Shown: positions 9,505 through 20,638 of the stretch, piece by piece | Layout: each line of letters opens with the position of its first letter | Position numbering within the stretch: position 1 is the stretch's first letter | Assembly: GCA_907163375.1 (NCBI GenBank) | Contig: CAJQUW010008995.1 | Location: 124,001-188,000, forward strand | Source of the DNA: Prostheceraeus crozeri | Taxonomy: Eukaryota > Platyhelminthes > Polycladida > Euryleptidae | Length of the DNA: 64,000 bases | Direction: 5' to 3' | Made by a program: the position numbers and the translations under genes | Notes under the pieces: generated by a model | What the model was told of the DNA's origin: nothing | The model's input: the letters and a program-made list of their open reading frames with translations, nothing else | Databases searched by the model: none

Positions 9505-11705
9505 AGCGTGATCATATCATAAGCAACCTGTTACTGGCAGAGGAAAATCGCATAATCAAAGACAATGATTTCAATTAACTTTGAAAGATGCAGATGGGTC
9601 CACATCACTATTCAGATTCAAGAAATGAAACATAAGTTTAGTGAATCATAAAATCATGCCGGTGAAAATTGAATTAAATACTTGAAATTTCATCCAAGAA
9701 AGCACAAGAAGATCGTGACTTTTTCATGAAGACTTTCATTATAAAACGGATCATGAAATTCCCTTGATAATCAGCATAATTTCCGCTTGTTAGGATGCTT
9801 ATTATCAAATATTCATTCCTTTTGATATCCAACTTGTTTCATGCTACTTATATAGGAGAGTCATCTCGGTAGTATATAAATTTTCTGCAAATTTTGTCTT
9901 TTTTTCAAAAGTGCTCAAATAATTTTTTGGACCACGGGAACGTGTTCTCCGTAAAAAACTGAATCTTTTCATATAAAAAATTTTCACTGTATACACATAC
10001 TTTTCTAAGTCGACACTCTACTTATATATCCCTACTCTATGCTTACACAGCTTGTACGGAAAGAACATTGTGAAATCAGAGATGAAAGTCGAATATAGAG
10101 GTAGAGCAATGTGTGACGCCAAATATAGTGAAAATCAGTCGATCCTAGTCAGTTGTTAGAGCAATGCAACAATGTACGATTTAACAGTTGATTAATTACA
10201 TTCTTTGCCGTGTTTCTGTAGCCATGACTTTTAATAGTTTTATTGAATTATGCGCGTAACACCCATTGTATATATTTTTATCATAAGCGTGGACACAATA
10301 TCAGAATGTGATTGGATTCATCCCAAATCTTACATCATAAATTAATTTCACTCTTCGGCTGAAATGAAGCAAACAGGCAACGCATATTCATTTTGAAGGT
10401 ACTGAGTGCGTTAAACATGCTTATCTGCATAACCATTTAAGGCTTTTCTCAAAAAATGGCCAAAATAGATGAACAACTTTTATAGTGGGATTTAGTTTCT
10501 AATCATCACACTATTCGCGGACGAATGCTTGTCTACACCGAATCCACGAGCCATGTATGTACTGTTGGTCTGGGAAAAACACAAACTTCGTGTTTCGTAT
10601 CATCCCTAACCTCATCATTCGTGCCGTGTTCTTGTTTATAGCCGTTTTGTTTTCGTTTTAACATTCACCATTCATCCTCGTAAATGTTCAGTTTGAGAGT
10701 ATTTGATAACGTAGCATGATCCTTTTCATTCCACGATGATGAAGAATAAACAGACAGCAAAGATGTACGCCGATTGATGAATTTGAGCCAAAACATTGAC
10801 AAGCCACCCTGCCTGAACCTGGTGGACCGAGTGCGCTTCCCAGTACTCGAATCTGAGGAGAGCCAGCCCGGCGGCCACTTCCTCTGAAAGCGAACGTGAA
10901 TTTTCAGTTGTTAGAACGATAAATACTTCCAATGTACAATTTACAACAACAAGCAGCGGAGGTTGTCATCTCTGAGAGACAGTGTTCATAAGATGAGTCA
11001 CATGTCTACAGGCTTTTAATCTACGGAACTTTTAAATCTTTTTATAATTACTTTATTGCACACTCTTCAATCTGATTCAGTCTCATCCATTGCTCGCAAA
11101 ATAAATTTTGGCTACGTGTTTGTGTTTCGCTAAGAATCTTCTCGCCTTGTTGATGGCCACATTATCTTTTTGTGACGATAGAGTAAGAATAAGGTAGGTA
11201 GATTGTCGACTCAAAAAATGTCAGCAAACAGTGACAATTTTATATCAAAAGTGAATCAGTTTTTTGTGGAGATTACATTCCTGGTTCTCTAAGAATTTTT
11301 GCTAAATTTTTGCAAATTATTCATGTGTCTATGTACTAGTGATTTGGACCCACAATATAAGTAGTATGAAACTCGTATATCAAGAGGAATAAACATTTAT
11401 GAACAGACGTATTAATTTAGTGGAAATTAAAGCTGATTATAAGGGAATATCATGAACTGCATTACAATGCAAGTCTTCATCGAAAAGTTGAGATCTTACT
11501 GTAATTCTTGTTTGAGATTTCAAGTTTTTAATTCAATTATCATCGGCATGATTTTATGATTCACTAAATTCATGCTTCATCAATATGTCTTGAATCAGAA
11601 TAGTAATGTAGACCCATTTACATCATTTAAAGTTAATTATGACCATTGTCTTTGATTATGATATTTTGCTGTTTCAGTGGCAAGTAGCTTGTAATATGAT
11701 CACAG
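9505..11705. mobile_element. Large foldback element with ~540-bp degenerate inverted arms
   Basis: The left arm, about 9505-10045, matches the reverse complement of about 11160-11705. Anchors include AATCAAAGACAATG (9557) against CATTGTCTTTGATT (11644), ATAAAATCATGCCG (9650) against CGGCATGATTTTAT (11545), and GTCGAC (10010) against GTCGAC (11205). Identity looks like about 70-75% with small gaps, so the element is old. The spacer, about 1.1 kb, contains an exon-like block on the minus strand. No transposase is visible. Confidence 0.75.
10726..10883 (-). CDS. Candidate terminal exon, unidentified protein with C-terminal membrane segment
   Basis: On the minus strand a good acceptor (TTCGCTTTCAG, ending at 10884) precedes a 158-nt open stretch ending in a stop at 10726-10728. 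It reads EVAAGLALLRFEYWEAHSVH, then QVQAGWLVNVLAQIHQSAYI and FAVCLFFIIVE. The block is clearly more GC-rich than its surroundings. The last 15 residues are hydrophobic and could be a membrane anchor. It enters with two bases of a codon. No upstream exon was located on the minus strand. It lies in the spacer of the 9505-11705 inverted-repeat element, so it is either a host exon around which the arms sit or a captured gene piece. I do not recognise the family. Confidence 0.4.
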
Positions 11706-13101
11706 TTACGAAAATGCTCTTATTGCTGAGGCATGAGCATTAAAGTAACTAGTAACCCCTCGTAGGACCAAGAAAATGAAGTTCGAAATTCTGTCGATAA
11801 TGCATTAGTTGATATATTAGGGTCCACTAGATCAATAATAATGGCTCGTGGGTTTCGCTCAGAAAACATTTAGAGATACTGAGTCAGTAAAAAGCTATTT
11901 ACACTATCACAGCATGAAATTAATGCAGTTTCCATATCTACGGTTCGTTGTGAATGATATCTCACCATTGGAATAGCTGAAATTACTAAAAGTAGTTGAT
12001 TACTTCAGAAAACAGTAAGATCAATCGATCCTGAGAATTTCGCAGAAACTTTACTATTCAAAAGTAGAATGTCGATTGATAAAGCAGATCTAGTCCAACA
12101 AAACCTGAACTTCGAAAGTCATATCTGGCTCTATTGCAATATATCAAAGTTTCATGTATGATATATATCAAAAGGAACAATTTCTTACCGCACACCAACT
12201 TAACGTTTTCAAGTGCTATTGTACTATAAATGCTACTACTCGATACTACTCATATAATATTGACATCATATATTGAAAAAACATTCAAAATCAAAATTGG
12301 CCAATTTATACCACTTCAACTACCGGTTACCTGATCAAATTTCTTCTCCAAGTAAATGAGCATGATTCTGAGTTTCAGCATCAATTTGGAGTTAAAACTG
12401 GCATGCAGAAAATTAGCTAGCCCAGCTTGAAAGCAGCCATTTTTGGCATTTTTTGAGAAAAAACACGATTTTTGAACGCTTGGTGTAGCTCTCTGTATTC
12501 TGGTTACCGCTTAAGATCACAGATGTGAAACACGCTGATATACAGCAACACAATTATCATGGTTATTACGGGTAGCAAGAATATAGAAAGTTGTGAGATT
12601 AGTTTAAATTTTTTGTGTTTTTTCGCGAACCCTATTTTTTCACCATTTTTGGATCCATGTAGCTCCGTTCTGCATGGCAGTTACCCGTTGAAATTCATGC
12701 AGGAATTCCTTGATACCAAACTAATGCTGCATGCGAAGTTTGGTTGAGTAACGAACATGCAGAAGAAAGTTACAGCGGCGTAAAAATTCAAAGTTTAAGA
12801 ATTTCAAAAATTTGGAAGAAAATTAAATTTCTAAAAATAGCTCTATATCCCGCTATATTCAAAATTGTAAGCTAATATTTTAGATTTGGTCTTTTCTATG
12901 GCATAGCAAACATGTATCCGAAAATCAGCAAACTCTGAGACTTAGTGCCACAAAATTTTTCCAAAAATTGGGTGAATCGTCGTGGAATGACTCATATACA
13001 TTGGGGATTTAATTATTATTGCTTCTCTACCTAATATACGATTATACTTCCTAAAGCATCAAAATTATTTTATAGTAGCATTGTAACCAAAATGATTAGA
13101 A
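11706..13101. other. No gene recognised
   Basis: AT-rich sequence with only short, low-complexity frames. No inverted or tandem repeat pair was found by eye. Confidence 0.4.
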
Positions 13102-13332
13102 TTGATGGAAAAGCCAGAAACTGCGAATTCAATATTTCTGCTTCACAGCCTCCGTTGTGGATGCAAAAGTACCGTTTGTACATTTTGTACCCCTGACGCA
13201 GGCTGTGGAGGCGAAATATTGGAATTAGTACCTATTGATGAAGGTCTCGACGCCATTCAAAACTTTGCCCAAAAATATTGCCACGAAAGAAATGATTATT
13301 TTGGATTTGATCAAAAGAAAAAGTTTATATGA
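13102..13332 (+). CDS. Short cysteine-containing ORF, uncertain
   Basis: A 76-codon frame reads MMEKPETANSIFLLHSLRCG, then CKSTVCTFCTPDAGCGGEI. The cysteine spacing (C-x-C-x4-C-x2-C-x5-C) is suggestive of the short cysteine clusters found at the ends of some invertebrate repeat-encoded proteins. No start context, splice sites or neighbouring exon support it, so it may be chance or a decayed fragment. Confidence 0.2.
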   Translation: MMEKPETANSIFLLHSLRCGCKSTVCTFCTPDAGCGGEILELVPIDEGLDAIQNFAQKYCHERNDYFGFDQKKKFI

Positions 13333-13985
13333 AGAAACCAATCTGCCAAATTACACATGTTGCGGTGACCTGCTCCATCAGGAGGATAATAAATGGCGAG
13401 ACAATTCGGACCGACAACAACTCGTACCATGCACTTTGAAATGACGTAAAACTCAGCTGACATAAAGCACGTACAAGACATATAAAGTGCACTCCTATTG
13501 CTATGTACAAATCTGTCTATATCGTAGCATTCCATGTATCCCTTACCATCTTCAGAACATGTGTCGTATATGTAGATGACTTATGGTTTCACAAGGGTAT
13601 CTCCTCTTATCAACCTATTGACTATGAAGCAGATAATCGCATTACTAATGAAACAAATATTTCGATCCATAAAGACATAAAAGCTTTTCCTGTAATTCGA
13701 GTGAATTTTTGATCATTTCAATACACTTACTCTATGCTTGTGACTTCGTCGCTTCTCTAGCTGCTTTAATTTAGGTTTGAGTTGTTTGAAATAGGCAGAC
13801 CCATACAACACTACAACTATATCTTCAAGGTTGTTTTTGATTATCAGCTGTATTGCTCTTACCGTTCCCTGGCTTTACATGGTATGTTAATTGTGTTGTT
13901 CGACCACATTGAAGACAGGTGCCATACGTGATGTGTTTCTTTCTACATTCTTGTGAAAATCATTTATGGAAATGCGTATTTGCAG

Positions 13986-14147
13986 TCTCATTTCTATTCC
14001 ATCTACAGAATTTGTCAGTATCACACAGTCTCTCTACACTGATTTGGTTCCTACTGGAGTCGACAAAGCCGAGCGAGTCAGATGCAAATCAATACTGCGC
14101 TTATTGGAAGATAACCTTTCAATTCGTGATAAAACTTCTCCAAAAAA
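13986..14147 (+). CDS. Candidate internal exon of an unidentified gene
   Basis: A 162-nt block lies between an acceptor (GTATTTGCAG, ending 13985) and a consensus donor (AAAAAA|GTAAGT at 14147/14148). One frame is open and reads LISIPSTEFVSITQSLYTDL, then VPTGVDKAERVRCKSILRLL and EDNLSIRDKTSPK, a charged, helix-prone sequence that looks like protein. The exon enters after two bases of a codon and leaves after two. The next acceptor was not fixed: an AG 35 nt downstream would leave an in-frame stop. Neighbouring exons were not found, so the gene structure is unknown. I do not recognise the family. Confidence 0.4.
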
Positions 14148-14724
14148 GTAAGTCATTCCTCACTCTAATTGTTAATGCTCAGATTGTAGACGAACTCGAG
14201 GAAAAGTGATTGGTGCTGATCAAGCGATTTTTCTGAATAACTTTCCCTTGTTACTGAGATGATTAAATAATTTAACTGCCAAATAGGGACAGCGGAACAG
14301 AGATGAAATTAATCAGCTAACGAGTGGAGAAACGCTTGATCGCGATTTTTGTAGTGCATTTTCTTAAAATTGGAAAATTCTCAGAAATTGTTGGATGTGC
14401 AGCAGAGACATAAACGGGAGTCACATACATGCTGTCTTGTGATGAAGGAAGCCCAAACGTTTATTGTGAGACCTTTCAACCGGCCCAGCGAGGGATCGTC
14501 GAGCGAATGGTACATGTAAATTCGATGGATCTTTTGGAGGGCATCTTCTTAACATCTGAAGTTTCTCAGAGGTGGTCATGATGCTAGCCCATGACTTAAT
14601 GGACATACATGCACACTAGATATCAACCTCATTGGATAAGTCGAATATAGCCACGACTGCCTGATCACATTTCAGAACACGACGTGTTACATTGCTATGT
14701 TGAACATTGACAAGTGCCCGATAA
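14148..14724. other. No gene recognised
   Basis: Probably intronic or intergenic; starts with the GTAAGT donor described above. No other signal seen. Confidence 0.35.
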
Positions 14725-15093
14725 GGGCTGGCTTATACTTCCTCCGCATTGAGAACGGACATAGCTCATGAAAACGCAGACACATCCGTCTTGCGGAAAC
14801 CTCAGAAGTCTGCGTAAATTCATGCGGAGACTCTAAATACGGATGCATATCTATGGTTCATTTAATCATTCGTATGAAACGGAAGTTGAGTTGTACAAGT
14901 CACGTGATGTCATCGCTTCAGCTGCAATCTCATTGGTTCACAATCAAACTTCAGTCGCCTGAAATACGGAGACATTCAATCAAACAAATGTCTGCGTATC
15001 TTGATTTTCGAGCCTCCGTTTCATGTCTGCGTTTTCGCACAAAATCTCCCGGAGACATGTCCGTATAAAAATGGAGGAAGTATAGACCAGGCT
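14725..15093. mobile_element. 369-bp MITE with TAA target-site duplication
   Basis: The left end GGGCTGGCTTATACTTCCTC is matched in inverted orientation by the right end, which ends GGAGGAAGTATAGACCAGGC. TAA flanks both sides (14722-14724 and 15094-15096). A 3-bp TWA duplication and short TIRs are typical of PIF/Harbinger-type MITEs. The inside repeats GTCTGCGTxT and CGGAGACAT words in both orientations. No coding capacity. Confidence 0.7.
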
Positions 15094-15817
15094 TAATATG
15101 CGTTTCTGCATTTTATCTTTCCAAATCTGCAATGTAGGTCTCATTGATAATTGAGGTTCCATAATGTTGGAAATAATCAATGAAGAATTGGAATTATACA
15201 AAGGATTTGGAATTACATATCATGAAAATTACTAAATGACAAAACAAAAATAATTTCAATACTTATTTCCAGCATTTGTAAGATATTGATTGTCTCACTC
15301 CCCTTAGTGGTATTCTGATAGTCAATAAGATGAACTGACCAGTGAACAAATCGAACAGATGACGATGATGATTAACGACCTGGAGGCATCTGTTGCAAGC
15401 GTTGATAAGTTTTTTGACAATAAGTTTGACAGATTCACCTAGTAAATGATGAATTCCATCTCCAGAAAAGCTGGTAAAATAATAAACAAGAAAACTGTCG
15501 ACTGTCAGTTTAAATCAGTGTTGGTTTTTTGTTTTTTTTAAATAGGTGGGTTTTTCCCTGGGTTCTTTAAAGACATTCACCAATTGATTGACGTACGATC
15601 GAATTTGAGACAGATATTGATAGCAGGTAATGTCCGATGTCAAGTCGTAAGCTCAATGGTGTATTCTACTTTCAGCATCAAACTACTCAGAGCATAATAT
15701 TTCTTATTTATCTGAAATACACGTCTTATTCTTCTTATACTACCGAGACAATTCTTTCGCCATGAGACAAGAGATTTTATGCATCCACATGAAATTGCAA
15801 GTAACTTTGACATCAGT
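15094..15817. other. No gene recognised
   Basis: AT-rich; contains a poly-T run at about 15530. No supported feature. Confidence 0.35.
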
Positions 15818-17191
15818 ATATGGGTAAATCCAATTTAATCCACAACATTTGACGGAACTGTGTCTTTGATTTGTAAAATCCATATTTCTGAACCGATTTC
15901 AATAGTTTTTTTAATCGAACCGTCAAGATCTCATCTATTTTGGCATGGTTTTTAAAAAGTCACAAAGCCAAGACCTTCTTCACAAGTTGCCGTTTTTGCT
16001 AAAAAGAGACCAAAAAAGCATGTCCAAAGTTAGAGTATTCTCACTTCAACACGGATTTTTGATCGGCTACATTCAAATACACCCACTAATATTTATATCA
16101 TCTGAAAGTAGAAGATCAGCTCTTTAAGACAGTCTAATTTTAAATATTGTAATTAATATTAATCATTGAATTTTCACTGGGTTTCCATTGTCCAATGAAA
16201 AAAATGTCCTCTGACCGAGACGTTTTCTGTCCTCTGACCGAGGTACCTTTTCTCGAAGAATATTGATTGTTCCATTAAACGTTTTGCACCAAACGAATCC
16301 TCTAGTGTGCTAGTTTATAAATCCGTAAAGAAAATTCAGTTTGGTGACGTTACAAGTGAGCAATATTGATTTAAAAATATTTTCATCCGTTTTTTCGGCC
16401 AGAGTATTTGAATATTCCCAAAAATTTCATTTGGATGCTGAAACCAGACATTTCGTCAGGAATCGATGAAATTTCGCGACATGGGAGGGATCCATGCTCT
16501 TAACATCTATGCAAAAGAAATTTTTCATTTAAATTAATTAACCCTCTCAAAATCTCCAAAAACCACGAGAATGTCCTCTGACCGAGACCCTAAACAATCT
16601 CGGTCAGAGGACAACGTTGAAATTGAAGATCTCGGTCAGAATACAAAGGTCTCGGTCTAAAGACATGATAATGTATGCAATTACATTTAGATCACTCCGT
16701 TTTACGCATTCAAGTACTCGCCCTAAGTTCCCAGTCTCATGAACCCAAATGTACAAACCGAAGAGTTTCCTGTTCGACATCAATTTGTCCTCTGACCGAG
16801 ACCTTGAAATTCTCGGTCAGAGGACAAATTGAAATTGAAGATCTCGGTCAGAGGACAAGGCGGGTCACGGTCAAAGGATATTATATGCAATACATTCCAT
16901 GCAAGCATTCATCCTAAGTTTCCAGTCTCATCAGCAACCCAAATGCACAAACCGAAGAGTTTCCTGTTCGACATCTATCTGACCAAGATCATTGTCCTCT
17001 GATCGAGATGTAGAAGAAAATGGCATTTTAAAAGTGCTAGATTTCTATGGAAAGTTCTTATTTGGTGTGGTCGCCGCTACGATTTTCGTGTTCAGCGTAA
17101 AAAATAAGTATATATGCAAATTTTCACGGAAATCTGAGACCCAAAGTTGAAAAGACAGAAATGTTGTGGAATAAATTGGATTTACCCATAT
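15818..17191. mobile_element. 1.37-kb terminal-inverted-repeat element with a 16-nt motif cluster
   Basis: The 33-bp ends 15818-15850 and 17159-17191 are inverted copies with one difference in the shared core (ATATGGGTAAATCCAATTTA at the left end). Inside, at 16205-17008, there are about ten exact or near copies of TGTCCTCTGACCGAGA, some forward (16205, 16228, 16572, 16786, 16993) and some reversed (16598, 16630, 16650, 16811, 16842). No transposase is encoded, so it is probably non-autonomous. The motif array could be a protein-binding cluster. The flanking duplication is not certain. Confidence 0.75.
16572..16995. repeat. 214-bp tandem duplication within the motif cluster
   Basis: Words such as TGTCCTCTGACCGAGACC, GAAATTGAAGATCTCGGTCA and AACCGAAGAGTTTCCTGTTC recur with a shift of about 214 bp (16572 to 16786; 16756 to 16950). 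A third partial unit starts at 16993. This duplication multiplied the 16-nt motif. Confidence 0.8.
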
Positions 17192-17696
17192 TATCTAGTT
17201 TAGTATTTATTCCAATGAAAACAAATTTAGTGATGCAACTGAGCGCATAATATCACGTCCATGATTTCGTCATATTAGAATCAATGATTGAAAATGTTCA
17301 TAACAAAAAGTGTGGTTATTACAAAATTACTTAAAAAGGTATGGAAACTCCTACGAACGTGAAAGTTGAAGAAATGATGACAGACTGAGTAAAGCACCCA
17401 GAAACAGCAGCAGTATAGAATAACTAACTATAAGAATTTGTTATGAATGCTCCGTAGCCGCTCTTTTAGAACTGCAATTAGGCTAGAAGTGTAAATAAAA
17501 CAATTTATCAAACATTCGTTCATGTTGAAGTTCCTATCTGATGATATACAACTTGTATTTAATAATCCTGGCCTTCTATAGAAGAAACACAATCTACTAT
17601 TTTAAATAACCCAGCCTCCTATTGAAAGATCCACCAAAATTTCAATTCAAAAACGGTTGGTTTTTTGAAATATGCCAACCGTGGTTTAAGTACATA

Positions 17697-18646
17697 CGAG
17701 GGGTGATTGATAATTTCGCGGCCTGACATAGAAAGCTTAAAGCCAGGCCATTATGCACATGTGGATTGATACAATGGAGTGTGCTGACGGCGCATGACGA
17801 GTGATCAGTCGATCCGGTAAACTGTTGGTAAACCACAGCTACTTAACTTCAGTTACTAACTTATCAGTCAGTTAGTCAGATAAGTGTTGCGTAAGATGGA
17901 TCACGTTTCAAATCGAGCTGTCATTCGTTATCTCGGCTTGAAAGGACTCACACCAAAGGAGATTCATGATGATATGGTTGGAACACTTGGTGAGAAAGCT
18001 CCGTCCTACACCACAGTCAAGAAGTGGGCTTCAGAATTCAAGCAAGGAAGAGAGAGCTTGGAAGATGATCCCCGTTGTGGAAGACCAGTGACAGTGAGCA
18101 CAGAAGATGTGATCGATCATGTTCAAAAGAAAGATTGCCTTCGAACTGAAGATTTCACAAGAGCGTGTACATAACATCATCCATCATGAACTTGGCATGA
18201 ACAAAGTTTCCGCTCGATGGGTGCCACGACTGCTCACACCAGAGAACAAACGAGCCCGCTTTCTCATCTCAAGGGACAACCTGGCGCTGTTCGTAAGAGA
18301 TCCTGAAAATTTCATGGACCGGTTCATTACGATGGATGAGACTTGGGTTCACCACTATCAGCCAGAGTCGAAAGAACAATCGGAACAATGGAAGCACCCA
18401 GGATCACCAACTCCGCGGAAAGCCAAGGTCACCAGGTCCGCGGGAAAGGTCATAGCCTCCATTTTTTGGGATTCGAAGGGAGTTTTGTTGTTGGACTTCC
18501 TAGAGACTGGTCGGAGTCACCGGATCGACTGATCACTCGTCATGCGCCGTCAGCACATTCCATCGTATCAATCTACATGTACATGTGCATAATGGCCTGG
18601 CTTTAAGCTTTCTATGTCAGGCCGCGAACTTATCAATCACCCCTCG
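17697..18646 (+). mobile_element. Mariner element with long inverted ends and internal deletion
   Basis: TIRs begin CGAGGGGTGATTGATAA and are flanked by TA (17695-17696 and 18647-18648), the mariner target duplication. The inverted arms are long: 17697-17817 against 18520-18646, about 121-127 bp with few differences and one 6-bp ACATGT insertion. The 950-bp element carries only the first half of a transposase gene. Confidence 0.9.
17884..18532 (+). pseudogene. Mariner transposase, N-terminal half with first catalytic aspartate
   Basis: Mariner transposases bind the TIRs with two helix-turn-helix motifs and cut with a DD34D core. Here the first frame holds RAVIRYLGLKGLTPKEIHDD, TVKKWASEFKQGRESLEDDP and RCGRPVTV, which is the bipartite DNA-binding domain. 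A frame change near 18119-18170 leads to ISQERVHNIIHHELGMNKVS, the conserved RWVPRLLTPENK and ITMDETWVHHYQPESKEQS, where the D of MDETW is the first catalytic residue. It then reads KAKVTRSAGKVIASIFWDSK and LLLDFLETG and runs straight into the right terminal repeat. The second and third aspartates are deleted and the frame is shifted, so it cannot act by itself; its ends could still be mobilised by a related transposase. Confidence 0.92.
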
Positions 18647-18864
18647 TACAGACCAGTTGTCATCCATTTTGTATTCAAAACAATTGTTGTTTTCAATATT
18701 GAATATTTTGAACATGGTTGAACAGTTTTCTTTCTATTTATTTAGCTGTGGCCCTTCTGTAGAGCACTTTGTAGACATCAGCTGTATCTCAATACTTTTC
18801 CTATTAACAGAAATGAGTAAATCTTCAATTCTGTATTTTCAGTGTTCTTTCTGCAACGAAGAAT

Positions 18865-19264
18865 ATGTCAGCCCCTGAAGTAGACAAGCTTCTCTCTCAG
18901 GTAATCAATAAGTTCATCCTATTTGTTTGATGTCACTTCTCAGTGGAACGATTTCTTATTCAGACACCTGCAAGCTCACAGGTAGGAACGCCGTCGATGG
19001 ATGAGTTTGTGGAGGCAGCTGTCAATCGCTTTCTTGAAGGAGTAAGTTGGTCATAATTTATGAAAGATCACACGAATTTGTGAAAGTACTGCGATTTATC
19101 AGGTCTTACCAGATGTAACAAGCCATAAGCAACCGATTCACACACCTTCCACGCCTGTTGTGGAACTTGAGTCCTACCCAATGCGGGCTCAAAAAGAGCA
19201 TTTACATCCACTCCTAACTTCTAAATGTGCTGAGAAGTTATTGATAAGTACAAAGCATGATTGA
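18865..19264 (+). CDS. Three-exon small gene, unidentified 91-residue protein
   Basis: Exons 18865-18900, 18964-19041 and 19103-19264 are joined by 63-nt and 61-nt introns with GTAATC...TTATTCAG and GTAAGT...TTTATCAG ends. All joins are phase 0 and no stop occurs until the TGA at 19262-19264. The product is 91 residues: MSAPEVDKLLSQ, then TPASSQVGTPSMDEFVEAAV and NRFLEG, then VLPDVTSHKQPIHTPSTPVV, a long hydrophilic tail. An acceptor (TGTATTTTCAG, ending 18842) lies just before the ATG, so a 5' untranslated or coding exon may precede it. No domain is recognised; the middle exon looks like a short amphipathic helix. The alternative is an accidental succession of splice-like sites, but three matching phases and the consistent intron size argue for a real gene. 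Confidence 0.6.
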
Positions 19265-19442
19265 TGAAAATGAAAAAATATATTAATGTTGTTTATACTC
19301 GGAATAATGTAAATAACTCGAAAGCACATTAGGTACGGAGCCTTTCTTTCATGTGGCCGAGTTGTTATTTATCCCACTATCTTTGTTTTGTGCTGAGTGT
19401 TCACCAATAATGCAGAGTGTGCCTAATTTCAAAGTGTTAGGT
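19265..19442. other. Probable 3' untranslated and intergenic sequence
   Basis: AT-rich, with GAATAATGTAAATAA words after the stop of the small gene; no canonical AATAAA. Confidence 0.3.
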
Positions 19443-19518
19443 TTGACCCGACCAAGGCTTGAACCAAGGTCTCCCTGACGCAGAGCGAGCACTCTACCAC
19501 AAGGCCACAGCGTCGGAC
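19443..19518 (-). repeat. tRNA-derived sequence (SINE head or tRNA pseudogene)
   Basis: On the minus strand TGGCCTTGTGGTAGAGTG resembles a pol III A box and GGTTCAAGCC a B box, about 35 nt apart as in tRNAs. The T stem does not pair well, so it is not a functional tRNA. Confidence 0.5.
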
Positions 19519-20320
19519 AAGATCAATTTGTGCATGGAATGCAACCCAAACATGCGTATATGAAATGTGGAGGATTTCTTATGGCAAGGTATTAATAAGC
19601 TTCACAGATTTTTCTCATTGCATCAATTTAAGGCCTATTGTGAAGCAAGATTGCTGTCTCATTAACGGCGTCTACATAATAATTAATAACACCATGCAAC
19701 AAAAAAAATTTTTTCCTCTGTTCCTGAAATTTAAGTCTTATTTTCTTGTTATATGGCTTCTGACAAATAGGAAATTAAGTTTAATTTCCATATCAAAATG
19801 CTTTTGAACAAATGCAATTGAAATTTGCATTTTCCATGTTTTTATTATAAATGAATATAATATATCAAATCTGGATTCTGATTGTACTCCATGGATGGAT
19901 TTGTATTTTGTTTAAACGTGCTAAATAATTTTAATTATATTTTTCAATGATGTTCGCACGTTGTTTCAATTTCAATATCAATGCAAGATTTATTAACATT
20001 GTTGAGGTAAGTGTTCATTCATCATTAAGTTTACTACATTCATACGTTTAACTTGAATTAGATGAAAATCGTAGGCGACTACAATATAGGCTACTAACAT
20101 ATTTTAAAGGCTAATTTGAACGTTAAAAATGATTCCTGAAATGGTGTTTGGTACGATATTTTGTGAAACTGTCACCATACTCGCAGTTAACAGCTCATGG
20201 TAAATGTATTGTCATAAAAATGGACCAAATACCAAAAAGGGTTCTCTAGTAGGACAAAGAATGCTGCTCTATAAGTTTGTTCTTAGGATAACTCTAGCAA
20301 AGTTACTGCAAAAATTGTGC
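19519..20320. other. No gene recognised
   Basis: AT-rich. An open frame at 19565-19807 is lysine/phenylalanine-rich and shows no motif. Confidence 0.35.
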
Positions 20321-20399
20321 GTCAGGGGTGATTCGAACACCGGTCCACTGTGCACCCATCGATCACTGTTCACGCTCGCTATCCACTGAGCTACTGAAC
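20321..20399 (-). repeat. tRNA-derived sequence (SINE head or tRNA pseudogene)
   Basis: Minus strand: CAGTAGCTCAGTGGATAGCG (A-box region) and GGTGTTCGAATCACC, a T-arm with four pairs and a TTCGAAT loop. The acceptor and anticodon stems are not convincing. Confidence 0.5.
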
Positions 20400-20638
20400 T
20401 GATATCACTTATCCGAGTCCCCTTTGTAGTTAAAGAGATTTATCGTTGTCTGTTAATATGATGTAAGTAACATGATTTCTTATCTTGACTTTGATGGGGA
20501 ATAAATTTCAAATATTTCTAAAACCAGGTGTGCTAAGGCCCATTTACGAGTACATGGTCCATACATAGTTTACCATAATCCTGTTTGTATAGTTTTTAAC
20601 ACACTTTTATTCTTTTTTCAGGATTCTGGTATTAACTC

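Noticed and set aside
17642-17836. Minus-strand 64-codon frame and its twin at 18585
   Set aside because: Both are translations of the mariner terminal inverted repeats (SITPR, LALSFLCQAA).
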